A DNA stretch of 64,000 nt from Lysobacteraceae bacterium (GTDB taxonomy: Bacteria > Pseudomonadota > Gammaproteobacteria > Xanthomonadales > Xanthomonadaceae), in the NCBI GenBank assembly GCA_026005075.1, contig BPKJ01000001.1, positions 620,001 through 684,000 on the forward strand. Reading direction: 5' to 3'. The notes under the pieces were generated by a model. That model made no database searches. It was not told the origin of the DNA and saw nothing but the letters and a program-made list of their open reading frames with translations. Position 1 is the first letter of the stretch; each line of letters opens with the position of its first letter. This document shows positions 28,281 to 43,241 of this stretch, in pieces. The translations under genes were made by a program, and so were the position numbers.

Positions 28281-29995
28281 GATGCGTCCGAGCCTGCTTC
28301 CCACCCTGCTGGCGCTTCGGCCTCGCCGCCTGCCAGCCGCAGCCACCCTCCGATTCCGCAACCCAGGCGGCGCCGGCCGCGGCCACCGCCGGCCCCGCGG
28401 CGCACGCACCGGCCACCGGTCCGGAGATTTCCGCCGAGGACTTCGCCAACCACGTGCGCATCCTTGCCAGCGACGAGTACGAGGGCCGCGCGCCGGGCAG
28501 CCGGGGCGAGACCCTGACCACCGGGTACATCCGCGAGCAGTTCGAGCGCCTCGGGCTCGAGCCCGGCAACCACGGCGAGTGGTTCCAGACCGTGCCGATG
28601 ATCGGCATCACCGCCGACCCGGACACCACCGTCCGCATCGAGCAGGATGGCAAGACCCTGAGCCTGCCGATCGGCGAGGACATGGTGATCGGCTCGGCGC
28701 GCGGCGAGGCGGAAATCCGCGTCGAGGACAGCGAGATGGTGTTCCTGGGCTACGGCGTCGATGCGCCCGAGGCCGGCTGGAACGACTACGCCGAGGACGT
28801 GCGCGGCAAGACCGTGGTGGTGCTGGTCAACGATCCCGGCTTCCATGCCGGCAACCCGGACCTGTTCGAGGGCCGGCGCATGACCTACTACGGCCGCTGG
28901 ACCTACAAGTTCGAGGAGGCCGCACGCAAGGGCGCGGCGGCGGCGCTGATCATCCACGACGACGAAGGCGCCGGCTACGGCTGGGACGTGGTGCGCAACA
29001 GCTGGAGCGGCGAGCAGTTCGAGCTGCCGCCCGAACTCGACCCGGCGCCGCGGCTGCCCGCCCAGGGGTGGATCAGCTCCGCGCAGGCCGAGAAGCTGTT
29101 CGCCGCGGCCGGAACCAGCCTCGCGGCCATGCGCGAGGCGGCCGGGCAGCCGGGGTTCCGCCCGGTCCCGCTGCAGGCGAAGTTCAGCACCACGATCCGC
29201 TCCACCATCCGCCATGCCGAATCACGCAACGTGCTCGGTCTGCTGCGCGGCAGCGAACGCCCGGACGAGACCATCGTCTACATGGCGCACTGGGACCACC
29301 TCGGCAAGCATCCCGACCTGCACCCGGACGGCATCTTCAACGGCGCCATCGACAATGCCACCGGCGTCGCCGGCATCCTCGAGATCGCCGAGGCCTTCGT
29401 GACCCAGCGGGAACCGCCCCGGCGCAGCGTGCTGTTCCTCGCCGTCACCCTGGAGGAGTCCGGGCTGCTGGGCTCGAAGTTCTTCGTCGCCCAGCCGACG
29501 GTGCCGCTGCGTGACATCGTGGCCGCCATCAACCTCGATGCCATGCCCGTGCTCGGCCCGACCCGTGACCTGACCGTGATCGGCCGCGGCAGCTCGGAGC
29601 TCGAGGATCTGCTCGCCCGCGAGGCCGAGGCCCAGCAGCGCGTGCTGCGCCCCGAGTCGGCGCCGGAGAAGGGCTTCTACTTCCGCTCCGACCACTTCAA
29701 CTTCGCCAAGGCCGGCATTCCCGCCCTGTACGCCAAGGGCGGCGTCGACCTCGTCGAGGGCGGCGAGGAGCGCGGCAAGGCCTGGTACGCGGCCTACACC
29801 GCCGAGCGCTACCACAAGCCCACGGACGAGTTCGACCCGAACTGGGACCTGCGCGGCGTGGTGCAGGATCTTGACGCACTCTACGGCGTCGGCCGCAGGC
29901 TGGCGGCGGGGGATGGGTGGCCGAACTGGTATCCCGGCCACCCGTTCCGAGTCCTGCGCGAGGCGCAGCGGCAGGCCACGGGCGCGCAGCACTAG
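28281..29995 (+). CDS. M28 zinc peptidase, lipoprotein; frameshift in signal region near 28316
   Basis: The mature protein reads in frame 2 (DGKTLSLPIGEDMV through to the C-terminus) with zinc-peptidase M28 motifs: MAHWDHLG, FNGAIDNATGVAG, VTLEESGLLG and AAINLDAMPVLG, and a PA-like insert in the first half. A likely start with Shine-Dalgarno (AGGAAT) is at 28281 in frame 3 (MRPSLLPTLLAL). Frame 2 at the same place carries the lipobox GLAACQPQPPSDSATQ. Adding one base around 28311-28321 joins them into MRPSLLPTLLAL..GLAAC, a proper lipoprotein signal. As sequenced, the only start in the long frame is GTG 28454, which lacks a signal peptide. Role: aminopeptidase or carboxypeptidase-like scavenging of peptides in the periplasm. 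Confidence 0.84.
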
Positions 29996-30011
29996 TTCGG
30001 ACCGCGACCTG

Positions 30012-30677
30012 GTGCGCGCCTCTGCCAAGGTGTTGCTGCTGGCGATCGCGCTCGGCGGCTGCGCCGCGGCGCCCTCGCCGCCGGCGGCCGACGCCGCCCG
30101 CGAAGCGGAGCCGACCGGCGTATTGCGCGGTCAGGTCGTGCTGCCGGCCGGCCACACCGCGGTGACCGCGGGTCGCCTGCAGCTGCAGCTGCTGCCGCGC
30201 TTTGCTCCCTCGCCCGCGCCGATCGCCGAGGCGCGCCTCGAGCTCGAGGGGCCGCCGCCGTGGCCCTTCCGTCTCGCCTTCCCGCGGCGCGCGGTGCAGG
30301 ACCCGACCCTGTACCGGCTCGAGGTGGCCCTGTTCGACACCGAGGGCCATCTGCGTTTCGTCAGCGACGGCGAGCATCCGGTGAACCTCGGCGCCGAGGC
30401 CGAGCCGGCCCGCGTCGAGCTGATCGCCCTCGACCCCGGGCAGCCCGAGATCGGCGAGCTGGACTGCGAGGGGAAGATCGTCACCCTGCGCTTTGGCGAG
30501 CCGGACCTCGAACTGAGCCTGGATGCCCGGTCGCACCGGCTGCGGCGGGCGCGTGCGGCCCTCGGCCGTCGTTACCTCGGGGCCGATGCCGAGCTCTGGC
30601 TGGACGCGGACGGCGCGCTGCTGCAGCTCGGTGCGGACCGCTTCAGCTGCGTGGCAGTGCCGCCAGCGGCGCGCTGA
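30012..30677 (+). CDS. Lipoprotein with YbaY/YscW-like and MliC-like domains
   Basis: 221 aa. GTG start, lipobox LGGCAAAP at the end of the signal. The first domain (about 40-150) matches the YbaY/YscW class: VLRGQVVLP, RLEVALFDTEGHLRFVSDGEHPV. The C-terminal part (about 150-221; LDCEGKIVTLRFGE ... RYLGADAELWLDADGALLQLG ... FSCV) resembles the MliC lysozyme-inhibitor fold with two bounding cysteines, though the usual Ser-Gly after the long strand reads Ala-Leu. Role uncertain: possibly protection of the cell wall against lysozyme. Overlaps the convergent hydrolase by 35 bp. Confidence 0.75.
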   Translation: MRASAKVLLLAIALGGCAAAPSPPAADAAREAEPTGVLRGQVVLPAGHTAVTAGRLQLQLLPRFAPSPAPIAEARLELEGPPPWPFRLAFPRRAVQDPTLYRLEVALFDTEGHLRFVSDGEHPVNLGAEAEPARVELIALDPGQPEIGELDCEGKIVTLRFGEPDLELSLDARSHRLRRARAALGRRYLGADAELWLDADGALLQLGADRFSCVAVPPAAR

Positions 30678-31617
30678 GGAAGTCCACCAGCACCCGGGCC
30701 ACCGCCCGCGGACGTTCCATCATCGGCATGTGGTTGCAGTCCTCGAGCAGGGCCAGCTGGGCATGGCGGATGCGCTGCTGCCAGCCTTCCGCGGCGCTGC
30801 GATCGACCACCCGGTCCTCACGGCACCACAGCAGCAGGGTCGGCACCCGAATGCCCTGGGCGGCCGCGGCCGGCGCGAAGGCGCGCAAAGGATCGCCGGC
30901 GATCTGCGCCAGCACTTCGCGCTCGAAGGCGGCCTGCGCCCGGCGCTGGGCGATCAGGGCGCGATCCGCCGGCCACGGGATGAAGGGCCGGTGCCGGAAC
31001 ACCAGCTCGATCTGCCGCTCGAGGCCGGCCTCGTCGATCACCTCGAACGGATGCTCCCCGGCTTCCACGCGGCGGGCGAAGTCATTCCGGAACGGCACCC
31101 CGGCGGCATCCATCAGCACCAGCCGCTGCAGGGACTCCGGCGCCTCGCCCGCGTACAGCGCGGTGATGCCGCCCCCCATCGAGTGCCCGACCAGACGTAC
31201 CGGCTGACCGGGCGCCACGCGGGCGATGAAGGCCGCGAGCCGCTCGGCCTGCGCACGGTAGCCGTAGTCCGCGCCCTCGATGCGCTGACTCTCGCCCCAG
31301 CCCGGAAGGTCCGGCGCCAGCACGCGGAACCGTCCCTCGAGGTAGGGCAGCAAGGGCAGCCAGTTCTCCTTGCTGCCGGTGAAGCCGTGGACCAGCACCA
31401 GCGGCTCGCCGCTGCCGCTCTCCAGATAGCGCCAGCGGTGGCCGCCCGCCTCGACCTCGCGCTCGACCGCGTCGGCCCGCCAGCGCTGACGGGCGAACTC
31501 GGCCTCCAGCGCCAGCTCCGGCCGCCACCACAGCAGCCCGAGCCCCAGCCCGGCCAGCACCAGCAGCCAGCCCAGCCGCGGACCGCGACGCCGACGCCGG
31601 CCGAATGCGAGCGGCAT
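30643..31617 (-). CDS. Alpha/beta hydrolase, membrane-anchored
   Basis: 324 aa. An N-terminal Arg-rich stretch and a hydrophobic helix (GWLLVLAGLGLGLLWW) suggest an inner-membrane anchor. The alpha/beta hydrolase fold is complete: oxyanion region LVHGFTGSKENW, nucleophile elbow VGHSMGGGI, acid in CREDRVVD, catalytic His in EDCNHMP. Substrate unknown; the domain resembles lipase or esterase types. A strong AAGGAGG lies upstream of the ATG, immediately after the aminopeptidase gene, so the two are probably co-transcribed. Confidence 0.9.
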   Translation of the reverse strand: MPLAFGRRRRRGPRLGWLLVLAGLGLGLLWWRPELALEAEFARQRWRADAVEREVEAGGHRWRYLESGSGEPLVLVHGFTGSKENWLPLLPYLEGRFRVLAPDLPGWGESQRIEGADYGYRAQAERLAAFIARVAPGQPVRLVGHSMGGGITALYAGEAPESLQRLVLMDAAGVPFRNDFARRVEAGEHPFEVIDEAGLERQIELVFRHRPFIPWPADRALIAQRRAQAAFEREVLAQIAGDPLRAFAPAAAAQGIRVPTLLLWCREDRVVDRSAAEGWQQRIRHAQLALLEDCNHMPMMERPRAVARVLVDFLSAPLAALPRS

Positions 31618-31619
31618 GC

Positions 31620-33482
31620 CTAGCCTCCTTCAGCGGCCTTCTCGAGGACGGCCTCGACCGAGGCCGTGGTCAGGGGATGGTAGCCCGGCCGGGCCTTGGC
31701 CAGCACCTCGCGGGCGAAGGCCAGGCCCTCGGGGGTTTCGGCCAGCGCCTCGTAGATGGGCAGGATCAGCTTGCGCCGCCCCACCGTGGTGAGGAACGCC
31801 GCCATCGCGGGCCGCGCCTCGAAGTAGCCGCTGCGCACCGCACGCGGATACCAGCGCATGGCGATCTCGCCGTTGGGGGTGCCGGTCCAGCGGAAGGCCG
31901 CGTCCAGCTCGGCCATCTGCTCGACCTCGAGCCGCGCGGGCAGCCCGTCGAGGAAATGCAGCCACTGCTGGGTCACCCACCCCGCGGTGTCCAGTTCCGC
32001 GGCCGGCGTGCGTCCGGCGAGCCAGCGCTTGAGTTGGCGGCTGGCCGCGTCCAGGCGCTCGGAGTGGGTGCGCGGCGCGTTGCGGGGAATGCCCGGACCC
32101 TGCAGCCAGGCCGCAAGCTCCTTGCTGCGCACCGCACCGGGCTTGCGCGGCAGCAGTTCGCGCTCGAGGTAGGCGATGAAGTCCTCGCTGCTCACGCTCT
32201 GGAAGGCGTGACGGTCGAACCAGCTGCGCAGGAAGGGATCGAACAGTTCGCGGCCGAAGCGCTGCTCGAGAAAGCGCAGGAACCAATGGCCCTTGACGTA
32301 GGCCACGTCGGTCAGCGCCTCGTCCGGGTCCATGCCGGTCAGCCGCGGCAGCACCAGCGCCTGCAGCGGCGGCGGGATGTGCTCGAGTTCCTGGTGCAGG
32401 GAGGTCTCGTTGATGACCACTTCCATCCGCGCCGCTTCCTCGCCGTAGAGGGCCTCGCTGATGCGGCCCTCGACGTAGTTGGTGAAGCCCTCGTTGAGCC
32501 AGATGTCCTTCCAGCTGGCATTGGTCACGAGGTTGCCGGACCAGCTGTGCGCCAGCTCGTGCGCGATCAGCGAGACCAGGCTGCGGTCACCGACGATCAC
32601 CGTCGGCGTGATGAAGGAAAGGCGCGGGTTCTCCATGCCGCCGAAGGGGAACGAGGGCGGCAGGATCAAGAGGTCGTAGCGGCCCCAGCGGTAGGGGCCG
32701 TAGAGCTGCTCGGCGGCCTGGATCATCCGCTCGGAGTCGGCGAACTCGGCCAGCGCGGCATCGAGCATGGCCGGCTCGGCCCAGACGCCGGAGCGCTCGG
32801 AGATGGCGCCGAACACCAGGTCTCCGGCGGCGATCGCCATCAGGTAGGAAGGGATCGGCTGGCTCATGCGGAACACGTAGTCGCCGTCGCGCGGCTCGTT
32901 GGGCGGGTTGTCGGCGCTCATCAGCACCATCACCCTGGGGTCGGTGCGCACCCGCGCGCTGTAGGTGTAGCGGACCGAGGGCGTGTCCTGCAGCGGCACC
33001 CAGGATCGGGCGTGGATGGCCTGCGACTGGCTGAACATGAACGGCAGCCGCCCGCCGCGGGTCATCTCCGGCGTCAGCCACTGCAGGCCGGAAGCGGACG
33101 GCGAGGTGCGGTAACGGATGCGCACGGTCTCGTAGGGCTGGCGGAGCTCGATCGCCAGCTTGCTGCCCAGCACCGGATCGGCCGGCTCGAGTTTCCAGCG
33201 CAGCCGGTACCAGCCGCTGTCGCGGCGCTTGCCCAGCACCTTCTCGATCACGAGGTCACGGGTGTCGAGCCACAGCCGGCGGTGCTCGGGATCCTTCCAC
33301 GTAAGGTGCAGGTCGGCGTGACCGCGCAGGACGCGCTGGTCGAAGTCGAGCACCAGCGAGAGGCCGAGGTCGCGGACCACGACCTTGTCCGGCTCGGCAT
33401 AGGAATGCTCGTCGCCGGCGCGGTCGCTCGCGGCGAGCACGGACAGGGGCAGCAGCAGGCACAGCAGGAGCAGTCGCGGCAT
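31620..33482 (-). CDS. M1-family metallopeptidase (LTA4 hydrolase-like aminopeptidase)
   Basis: 620 aa with a signal peptide (LLLLCLLLPLSVLAAS). N-terminal beta-sandwich (about 25-210), then the gluzincin catalytic domain: FPFGGMENPRLSFI (GxMEN exopeptidase motif) and HELAHSWSGNLVTNASWKDIWLNEGF (zinc site around residue 303), and a C-terminal armadillo-like helical domain as in leukotriene A4 hydrolase homologues. The signal sequence places it in the periplasm. Expected to release N-terminal residues from peptides. The start at 33482 is set by the signal peptide; the ORF-track extension adds 43 residues with no match. Confidence 0.93.
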   Translation of the reverse strand: MPRLLLLCLLLPLSVLAASDRAGDEHSYAEPDKVVVRDLGLSLVLDFDQRVLRGHADLHLTWKDPEHRRLWLDTRDLVIEKVLGKRRDSGWYRLRWKLEPADPVLGSKLAIELRQPYETVRIRYRTSPSASGLQWLTPEMTRGGRLPFMFSQSQAIHARSWVPLQDTPSVRYTYSARVRTDPRVMVLMSADNPPNEPRDGDYVFRMSQPIPSYLMAIAAGDLVFGAISERSGVWAEPAMLDAALAEFADSERMIQAAEQLYGPYRWGRYDLLILPPSFPFGGMENPRLSFITPTVIVGDRSLVSLIAHELAHSWSGNLVTNASWKDIWLNEGFTNYVEGRISEALYGEEAARMEVVINETSLHQELEHIPPPLQALVLPRLTGMDPDEALTDVAYVKGHWFLRFLEQRFGRELFDPFLRSWFDRHAFQSVSSEDFIAYLERELLPRKPGAVRSKELAAWLQGPGIPRNAPRTHSERLDAASRQLKRWLAGRTPAAELDTAGWVTQQWLHFLDGLPARLEVEQMAELDAAFRWTGTPNGEIAMRWYPRAVRSGYFEARPAMAAFLTTVGRRKLILPIYEALAETPEGLAFAREVLAKARPGYHPLTTASVEAVLEKAAEGG

Positions 33483-33588
33483 GGTCGGTTCCGGGGATGC
33501 AACAGGGGCCGGAGTGTAGCGCAGCGCCTGACGCGGCAGTCCCGCGGCGCGACCGCTACCATGGTCGCCCCCCGCCCGCGCCCCGACC

Positions 33589-34395
33589 ATGCCCGGCTGC
33601 CCGATCCTCACCTACCACTCGCAACTGCTGTTCGGAAACGACTACGCCGACAACTCGCACGTCGCGCTCGCCGCCGACCTCGAGGTGATCGCCGCCAGCG
33701 GCCGGCAGATCATCGGCCTGCGCGCGCTGCTTGCCGCGCTGCACGGCCCGCGCGACCTGCCGCTGGAACGCCTGGTCTGCCTGACCTTCGACGACGGACC
33801 GGACTTCGACTGGCTCGACCTCGAGCACCCGGAACACGGACCGCAGCCGTCCTTCGCCACCCTGCTCCGCCGCCATGCGGCCGCGCACCCGGGGCCGCGG
33901 CCGGTGTCCGCGACCAGCTTCGTGCTGGCCGACCCCGCGGCGCGGTCGCGGATCAGCAGGGCGACCATGGGCGGGGACTGGATGCACGACCACTGGTGGC
34001 GGGAGGCTGCCCTGAGCGGGGTCCTGGAGATCGACAGCCACGGCCTGGACCACCGCCACCCCTGCCTTTGCCCGGGGGACCCGGATTGGGGCCACTTCCA
34101 CGCCGTGGACGACGATCCGTCCTGCCGCCAGCAGGTGGACGCCGCGATCGCGCTGATCACGTCCCTCAGCGGCCAGCGACCGCGGGTCTTTGCCTATCCG
34201 TACGGGCAGGCCAGCGACTACCTGCGTCGCGAATACCTGCCGCGCCACGGGCCGCGGCTAGGCCTGCTGGGCGCGGTGTCGATCGAGCCCGATCCCTTTC
34301 ATTGGGATTGCGATCCGTGGTTCGTGCCGCGCTACGTCTCGCAGGCCCACTGGCGCTGCCCGGAGGAACTCGCACGCCTGCTCCGTGAGGCCTGA
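33589..34395 (+). CDS. Polysaccharide deacetylase (NodB-like)
   Basis: 268 aa, no signal peptide. NodB homology motifs: TYHSQLL near the start, LTFDDGPDFDW (catalytic base and metal Asp, about 66-72), IDSHGLDHRHP (metal histidines) and RPRVFAYPYGQAS. Metal-dependent removal of N- or O-acetyl groups from a polysaccharide. The lack of a secretion signal and the absence of glycosyltransferases nearby leave the substrate open. Divergent from the aminopeptidase, convergent with rhlB. Confidence 0.88.
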   Translation: MPGCPILTYHSQLLFGNDYADNSHVALAADLEVIAASGRQIIGLRALLAALHGPRDLPLERLVCLTFDDGPDFDWLDLEHPEHGPQPSFATLLRRHAAAHPGPRPVSATSFVLADPAARSRISRATMGGDWMHDHWWREAALSGVLEIDSHGLDHRHPCLCPGDPDWGHFHAVDDDPSCRQQVDAAIALITSLSGQRPRVFAYPYGQASDYLRREYLPRHGPRLGLLGAVSIEPDPFHWDCDPWFVPRYVSQAHWRCPEELARLLREA

Positions 34396-34425
34396 GCCGG
34401 CGCCGCGCGAGGCCGCGCCGCCGGC

Positions 34426-36123
34426 CTAGTGCCGCCCCTGCGGGGGCCGCTTGATGAGGGCACGCAGGCGGTTGCGGAGGCGGGCCAGAAGGCCGCCCCC
34501 GGGCTGCGGCGAGGGTGCCGCGGCCGGGCTGGACGGGGTCTCGGCACGCCCCCCGCCCTCCTGCGGCGGCGTGGCCGCTTCCGGTTCGCGCCGCCTGCGG
34601 CCACGGCCGCCACGACGGCGGCGACGCTTGCGGGGCGCCGGGTTCGCGCCGTCCTCGGCCTCGCCGGGCAGCGGCGCCGCCGGCACCGAGGTGATCTCCA
34701 CGCCGGCCTCCGTGGCGGGCTGCGCGACCGCCTCCTCCGCCTGAGCGCCGCCCGCGGCGCGTTCGCCCCGACGGCGCCGCCGGCGGCGGCGCGAACCGGC
34801 CGTGGATCCCGGCGCAGGCTCCGCACCCTCGCCCTCCCGACGCGGACGGCGCCCCCCGCGCTCCTGCGCCCTGGCCTCGCGCACCTCGCGGAAGATCTCC
34901 TGCACCGATTCGCCCTTCTCCGCCGCCGGGCGTTCGGGCCGCGGCAGCGCCACCAGCAGGTCGGGGGTGATCTGCGCCACCGGGATCTTCTGGCCGATGT
35001 AGGCCTCGATGTCCGGCAGGCTCATGGCGTACATCTCGCAGGCGAAGCTGATCGCATCGCCCTCGGCGCCGAGGCGTGCGGTCCGGCCGATGCGGTGGAC
35101 GTAGTCCTCGGCATCGAACGGCAGGTCGTAGTTGAACACGTGGCTGACGCCGTCGATGTGCAGGCCGCGCGCCGCGACGTCGGTGGCGACGAGGATCTCC
35201 AGCTGCCCGGCCTGAAACCTGCGCAGCAGCGTCTCGCGCTTGCGCTGGGGCACGTCGCCGGAGAGCACGCCGACCCGGTAGCCGGCACGCTCCAGCGCCC
35301 GCGCCACCTTCTCGACCCAGTTCTTGGTGTTGACGAACACCATGGTGCGGGCGCCCTCGCTGCGGGAGAGCAGGCCCAGCAGCAGCGGCAGCTTCTCCTC
35401 GTTGGCGGGGAAGTAGACCACCTGCCGCACCTTGGCCGCGGTGACCGTCTCGGCCTCCACGACCAGCTTCTCGGGCTCGTTCATGTGCTCGTAGGCCAGC
35501 TCCAGCACGCGGTGGCTGAGCGTGGCCGAGAACAGCAGGGTCTGGCGCGTGGTGCGCTCGGGCATGCGCCGCAGCAGGAAGCGGATGTCCTTGATGAAGC
35601 CGAGGTCGAACATGCGGTCGGCCTCGTCGAGCACGCAGACCTCGCAGGCATGCAGGCTGACCACCTTGTGCTGCTTGACGTAGTCGATCAGCCGCCCCGG
35701 CGTGGCGATGATCACGTCGGCGCCGGCCTGCAGCTGCTCGCGCTGCTTGTCGTAGTCCACGCCGCCGTAGACCAGGGCGAAGCGGAGGCCGAGGTCGGCC
35801 GCGAACTTCATCGCGTCCTTGTGGATCTGGATCGCCAGCTCGCGGGTCGGGGCGAGGATCAGCGCACGCGGATCCTCGGGACGCCGGTCGGCCAGCGCGG
35901 GCCGGGTCAGCAGCCGGTTGACGACCGCGACCAGGAAGGCGAGCGTCTTGCCCGTCCCCGTCTGCGCCTGCCCGGCGACGTCGCGGCCGGAAAGGGCGAC
36001 CGGCAGGGCCATGGCCTGGATCGGGGTGCAGCGGGCAAAGCCCGCGGCCTCGAGGCCGGCGAGCAGCGAAGGCGCCAGCTCGAAGCTGGAAAAGGCAATG
36101 TCGGTAAGGGGCTTGTCGCTCAT
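34426..36123 (-). CDS. rhlB: ATP-dependent RNA helicase RhlB
   Basis: 565 aa DEAD-box helicase of RNA degradation. All core motifs are visible: Q motif ([24 protein letters not shown]), [41 protein letters not shown], and in RecA2 [21 protein letters not shown] and [10 protein letters not shown]. Beyond about residue 400 is a long disordered tail with Arg-rich blocks, likely RNA-binding; E. coli RhlB is 421 aa, so the tail is lineage-specific. Divergent from trxA, a common gammaproteobacterial arrangement with rho often beyond. Confidence 0.95.
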   Translation of the reverse strand: MSDKPLTDIAFSSFELAPSLLAGLEAAGFARCTPIQAMALPVALSGRDVAGQAQTGTGKTLAFLVAVVNRLLTRPALADRRPEDPRALILAPTRELAIQIHKDAMKFAADLGLRFALVYGGVDYDKQREQLQAGADVIIATPGRLIDYVKQHKVVSLHACEVCVLDEADRMFDLGFIKDIRFLLRRMPERTTRQTLLFSATLSHRVLELAYEHMNEPEKLVVEAETVTAAKVRQVVYFPANEEKLPLLLGLLSRSEGARTMVFVNTKNWVEKVARALERAGYRVGVLSGDVPQRKRETLLRRFQAGQLEILVATDVAARGLHIDGVSHVFNYDLPFDAEDYVHRIGRTARLGAEGDAISFACEMYAMSLPDIEAYIGQKIPVAQITPDLLVALPRPERPAAEKGESVQEIFREVREARAQERGGRRPRREGEGAEPAPGSTAGSRRRRRRRRGERAAGGAQAEEAVAQPATEAGVEITSVPAAPLPGEAEDGANPAPRKRRRRRGGRGRRRREPEAATPPQEGGGRAETPSSPAAAPSPQPGGGLLARLRNRLRALIKRPPQGRH

Positions 36124-36294
36124 TCGGGTCCTGAGCTGGTCATCCATGATGGCGCCATCACGGCGCGCGTGCTTGATCCGCCACCGTCGTCGGCCGCACA
36201 CTGGCCGCTTTCCCGGGGCGCCCGCCACGTCCGGCGCGGGCCCCAAGTGTAACGGATGCAGCCGGCCCGGACCGGCCAGCCAAGGAGCCTACCC

Positions 36295-36621
36295 GTGAGC
36301 GAGCACGTAGTGACGGTCAGCGACGACACCTTCGACAGCGAGGTTCTCAACGCCAGCGAGCCGGTGCTGGTGGACTTCTGGGCCGAGTGGTGCGGTCCGT
36401 GCAAGATGATCGCGCCGGTCATCGACGACATCGCGAAGAGCTACGCCGGCCGGCTCAAGGTCGCCAAGCTCGACATCGACCGCAACCCGAAGACGCCGCG
36501 GCAGTACGCCGTGCGCGGCATCCCCACCCTGATGCTGTTCAAGGACGGCAAGGTGCAGGCCACCCAGGTCGGTGCGGTGACCAAGGCCCAGCTGGCCCAG
36601 CTTCTCGACAAGTCGCTGTAA
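36295..36621 (+). CDS. trxA: Thioredoxin
   Basis: 108 aa. Cytosolic thiol reductase; also the electron donor to DsbD. Motifs: VLVDFWAEWCGPCKMIAPV with active site WCGPC, KLDIDRNP, and the cis-Pro loop RGIPTLMLFKDG. GTG start with AAGGAG seven bases upstream; the ORF-track start at 36256 lacks a ribosome site. Divergent from rhlB across 171 bp. Confidence 0.97.
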   Translation: MSEHVVTVSDDTFDSEVLNASEPVLVDFWAEWCGPCKMIAPVIDDIAKSYAGRLKVAKLDIDRNPKTPRQYAVRGIPTLMLFKDGKVQATQVGAVTKAQLAQLLDKSL

Positions 36622-36953
36622 CGGCGGCCCCCCACCCGTCGCCAGCGCCGCGGCAGCCCCGCGCCGGACCCGCGTCCGGTTGCGGCTGAAACCTTCCAAG
36701 GCATTGATGCAGCTTCGTTTCCGTCCTGCTGCGGCAGGACGGGCGGCGCGCCATACGCCTGCGCATTGCGGCGGCGCAGCATTTGTGCTGTAGTCGGACC
36801 GGCACCCCTCCCGCACGTCGCCCGGGCGAACCTCGCGGCGCTTCCGCCGGGTCGGAGCGCGCCGCGGGGTGCGGCGGGCACCTGTCGCCCCCGTGGGCAG
36901 GCGGGGACGTTGGCGGGAAGGCGTGGTGCGTACCGGAGCATCCGGGAGGACGC
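36622..36953. other. Intergenic region between trxA and gltB (no gene seen)
   Basis: 332 bp with no convincing ORF. It contains a perfect nine-pair hairpin at 36721-36742 (listed separately) and a GC-rich gltB leader ending in GGGAGGA just before the gltB ATG. I see no riboswitch or clear sigma-70 promoter. Confidence 0.6.
36721..36742 (+). terminator. Stable hairpin with UNCG-type loop upstream of gltB
   Basis: CCGTCCTGC (36721-36729) pairs perfectly with GCAGGACGG (36734-36742) around the four-base loop TGCG, which fits the stable UNCG tetraloop class with a C-G closing pair. It lies 100 bp after trxA and 212 bp before gltB. No T-tract follows, so it could be a weak trxA terminator, an mRNA-end stabiliser or a leader structure of gltB. 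Confidence 0.4.
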
Positions 36954-42880
<5,927 letters not shown>

Positions 42881-42918
42881 ACACCCTGTTGCGCTGTTTT
42901 CGCGCACGCCCTGGCTCG

Positions 42919-43095
42919 CTCGGTTACGGTGCGCAACAGACTTTCGAACAGGATCGGTGTCGGCACGCCTGGGGGCTGAACCTCGATGCCGACGAGGTCG
43001 TCTCGCCACCGCTCGCGCAGGAGCTACCTGAGCGGTTCGGGGCCGGTGAGCCCAGCGCCGACGCCTTCGAGCCCGTCCGACTCCACCGCACGGGC
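42919..43095 (+). pseudogene. Remnant of a family-2 glycosyltransferase (LPS-core type)
   Basis: About 59 codons in frame 1 read GYGAQQTFEQDRCRHAWGLNLDADEVVSPPLAQEL and end at ADAFEPVRLHRTG. The WGLNLDADE core with the preceding GYGAQQ is typical of WaaE/KdtX-like glycosyltransferases, where it is the nucleotide-sugar DxD-type region followed by an Ala-Asp-Ala-(Tyr/Phe) strand. There is no start codon or ribosome site and the sequence ends in low-quality Pro/Arg-rich translation, so it appears to be a decayed fragment of a longer gene. No parent copy is in the window. Confidence 0.65.
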
Positions 43096-43212
43096 GCATC
43101 CGTCGCCCCCGCCCCTCGCCGACGCCCTGTTCGCCCGGCCGCGCGCCTGCCCTGGTGCCGCCGGCGGACCGGCCGCAGCCGAAGGCACCCTGGGTTTATC
43201 CCGACATTTCCG

Positions 43213-43228
43213 TACAGAACGTTCTGTA
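43213..43228 (+). promoter_or_regulatory. Palindromic operator for the TetR regulator
   Basis: TACAGAACGTTCTGTA is a perfect 16-base palindrome ending 13 bases before the tetR ATG and merging into a possible -10 element (TATAGA). This position and symmetry fit autorepression of tetR and the downstream efflux genes. Regulator binding is inferred from position. Confidence 0.65.
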
Positions 43229-43241
43229 TAGAATCGCCGGC

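Larger units (their letters stand above)
42881..43241. other. Intergenic region between gltD and tetR
   Basis: 361 bp holding a glycosyltransferase remnant (42919-43095) and a TetR-type operator close to the tetR start (both listed separately). A perfect nine-base inverted repeat, CTGTTGCGC at 42886-42894 and GCGCAACAG at 42931-42939 with a 36-base spacer, flanks the junction between the gltD end and the remnant. No intact gene is visible. Confidence 0.6.

Noticed and set aside
19816-29514. Plus-strand ORF of 3232 aa in the track
   Set aside because: It runs antisense or out of frame across coaX, birA, plsY, the DAK2-DegV gene, ctpA, envC and gpmI, has Arg/Pro/Gly-rich composition and no domain. 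A long stop-free frame is expected opposite GC-rich codons. Only its last part holds the true start of the M28 gene.
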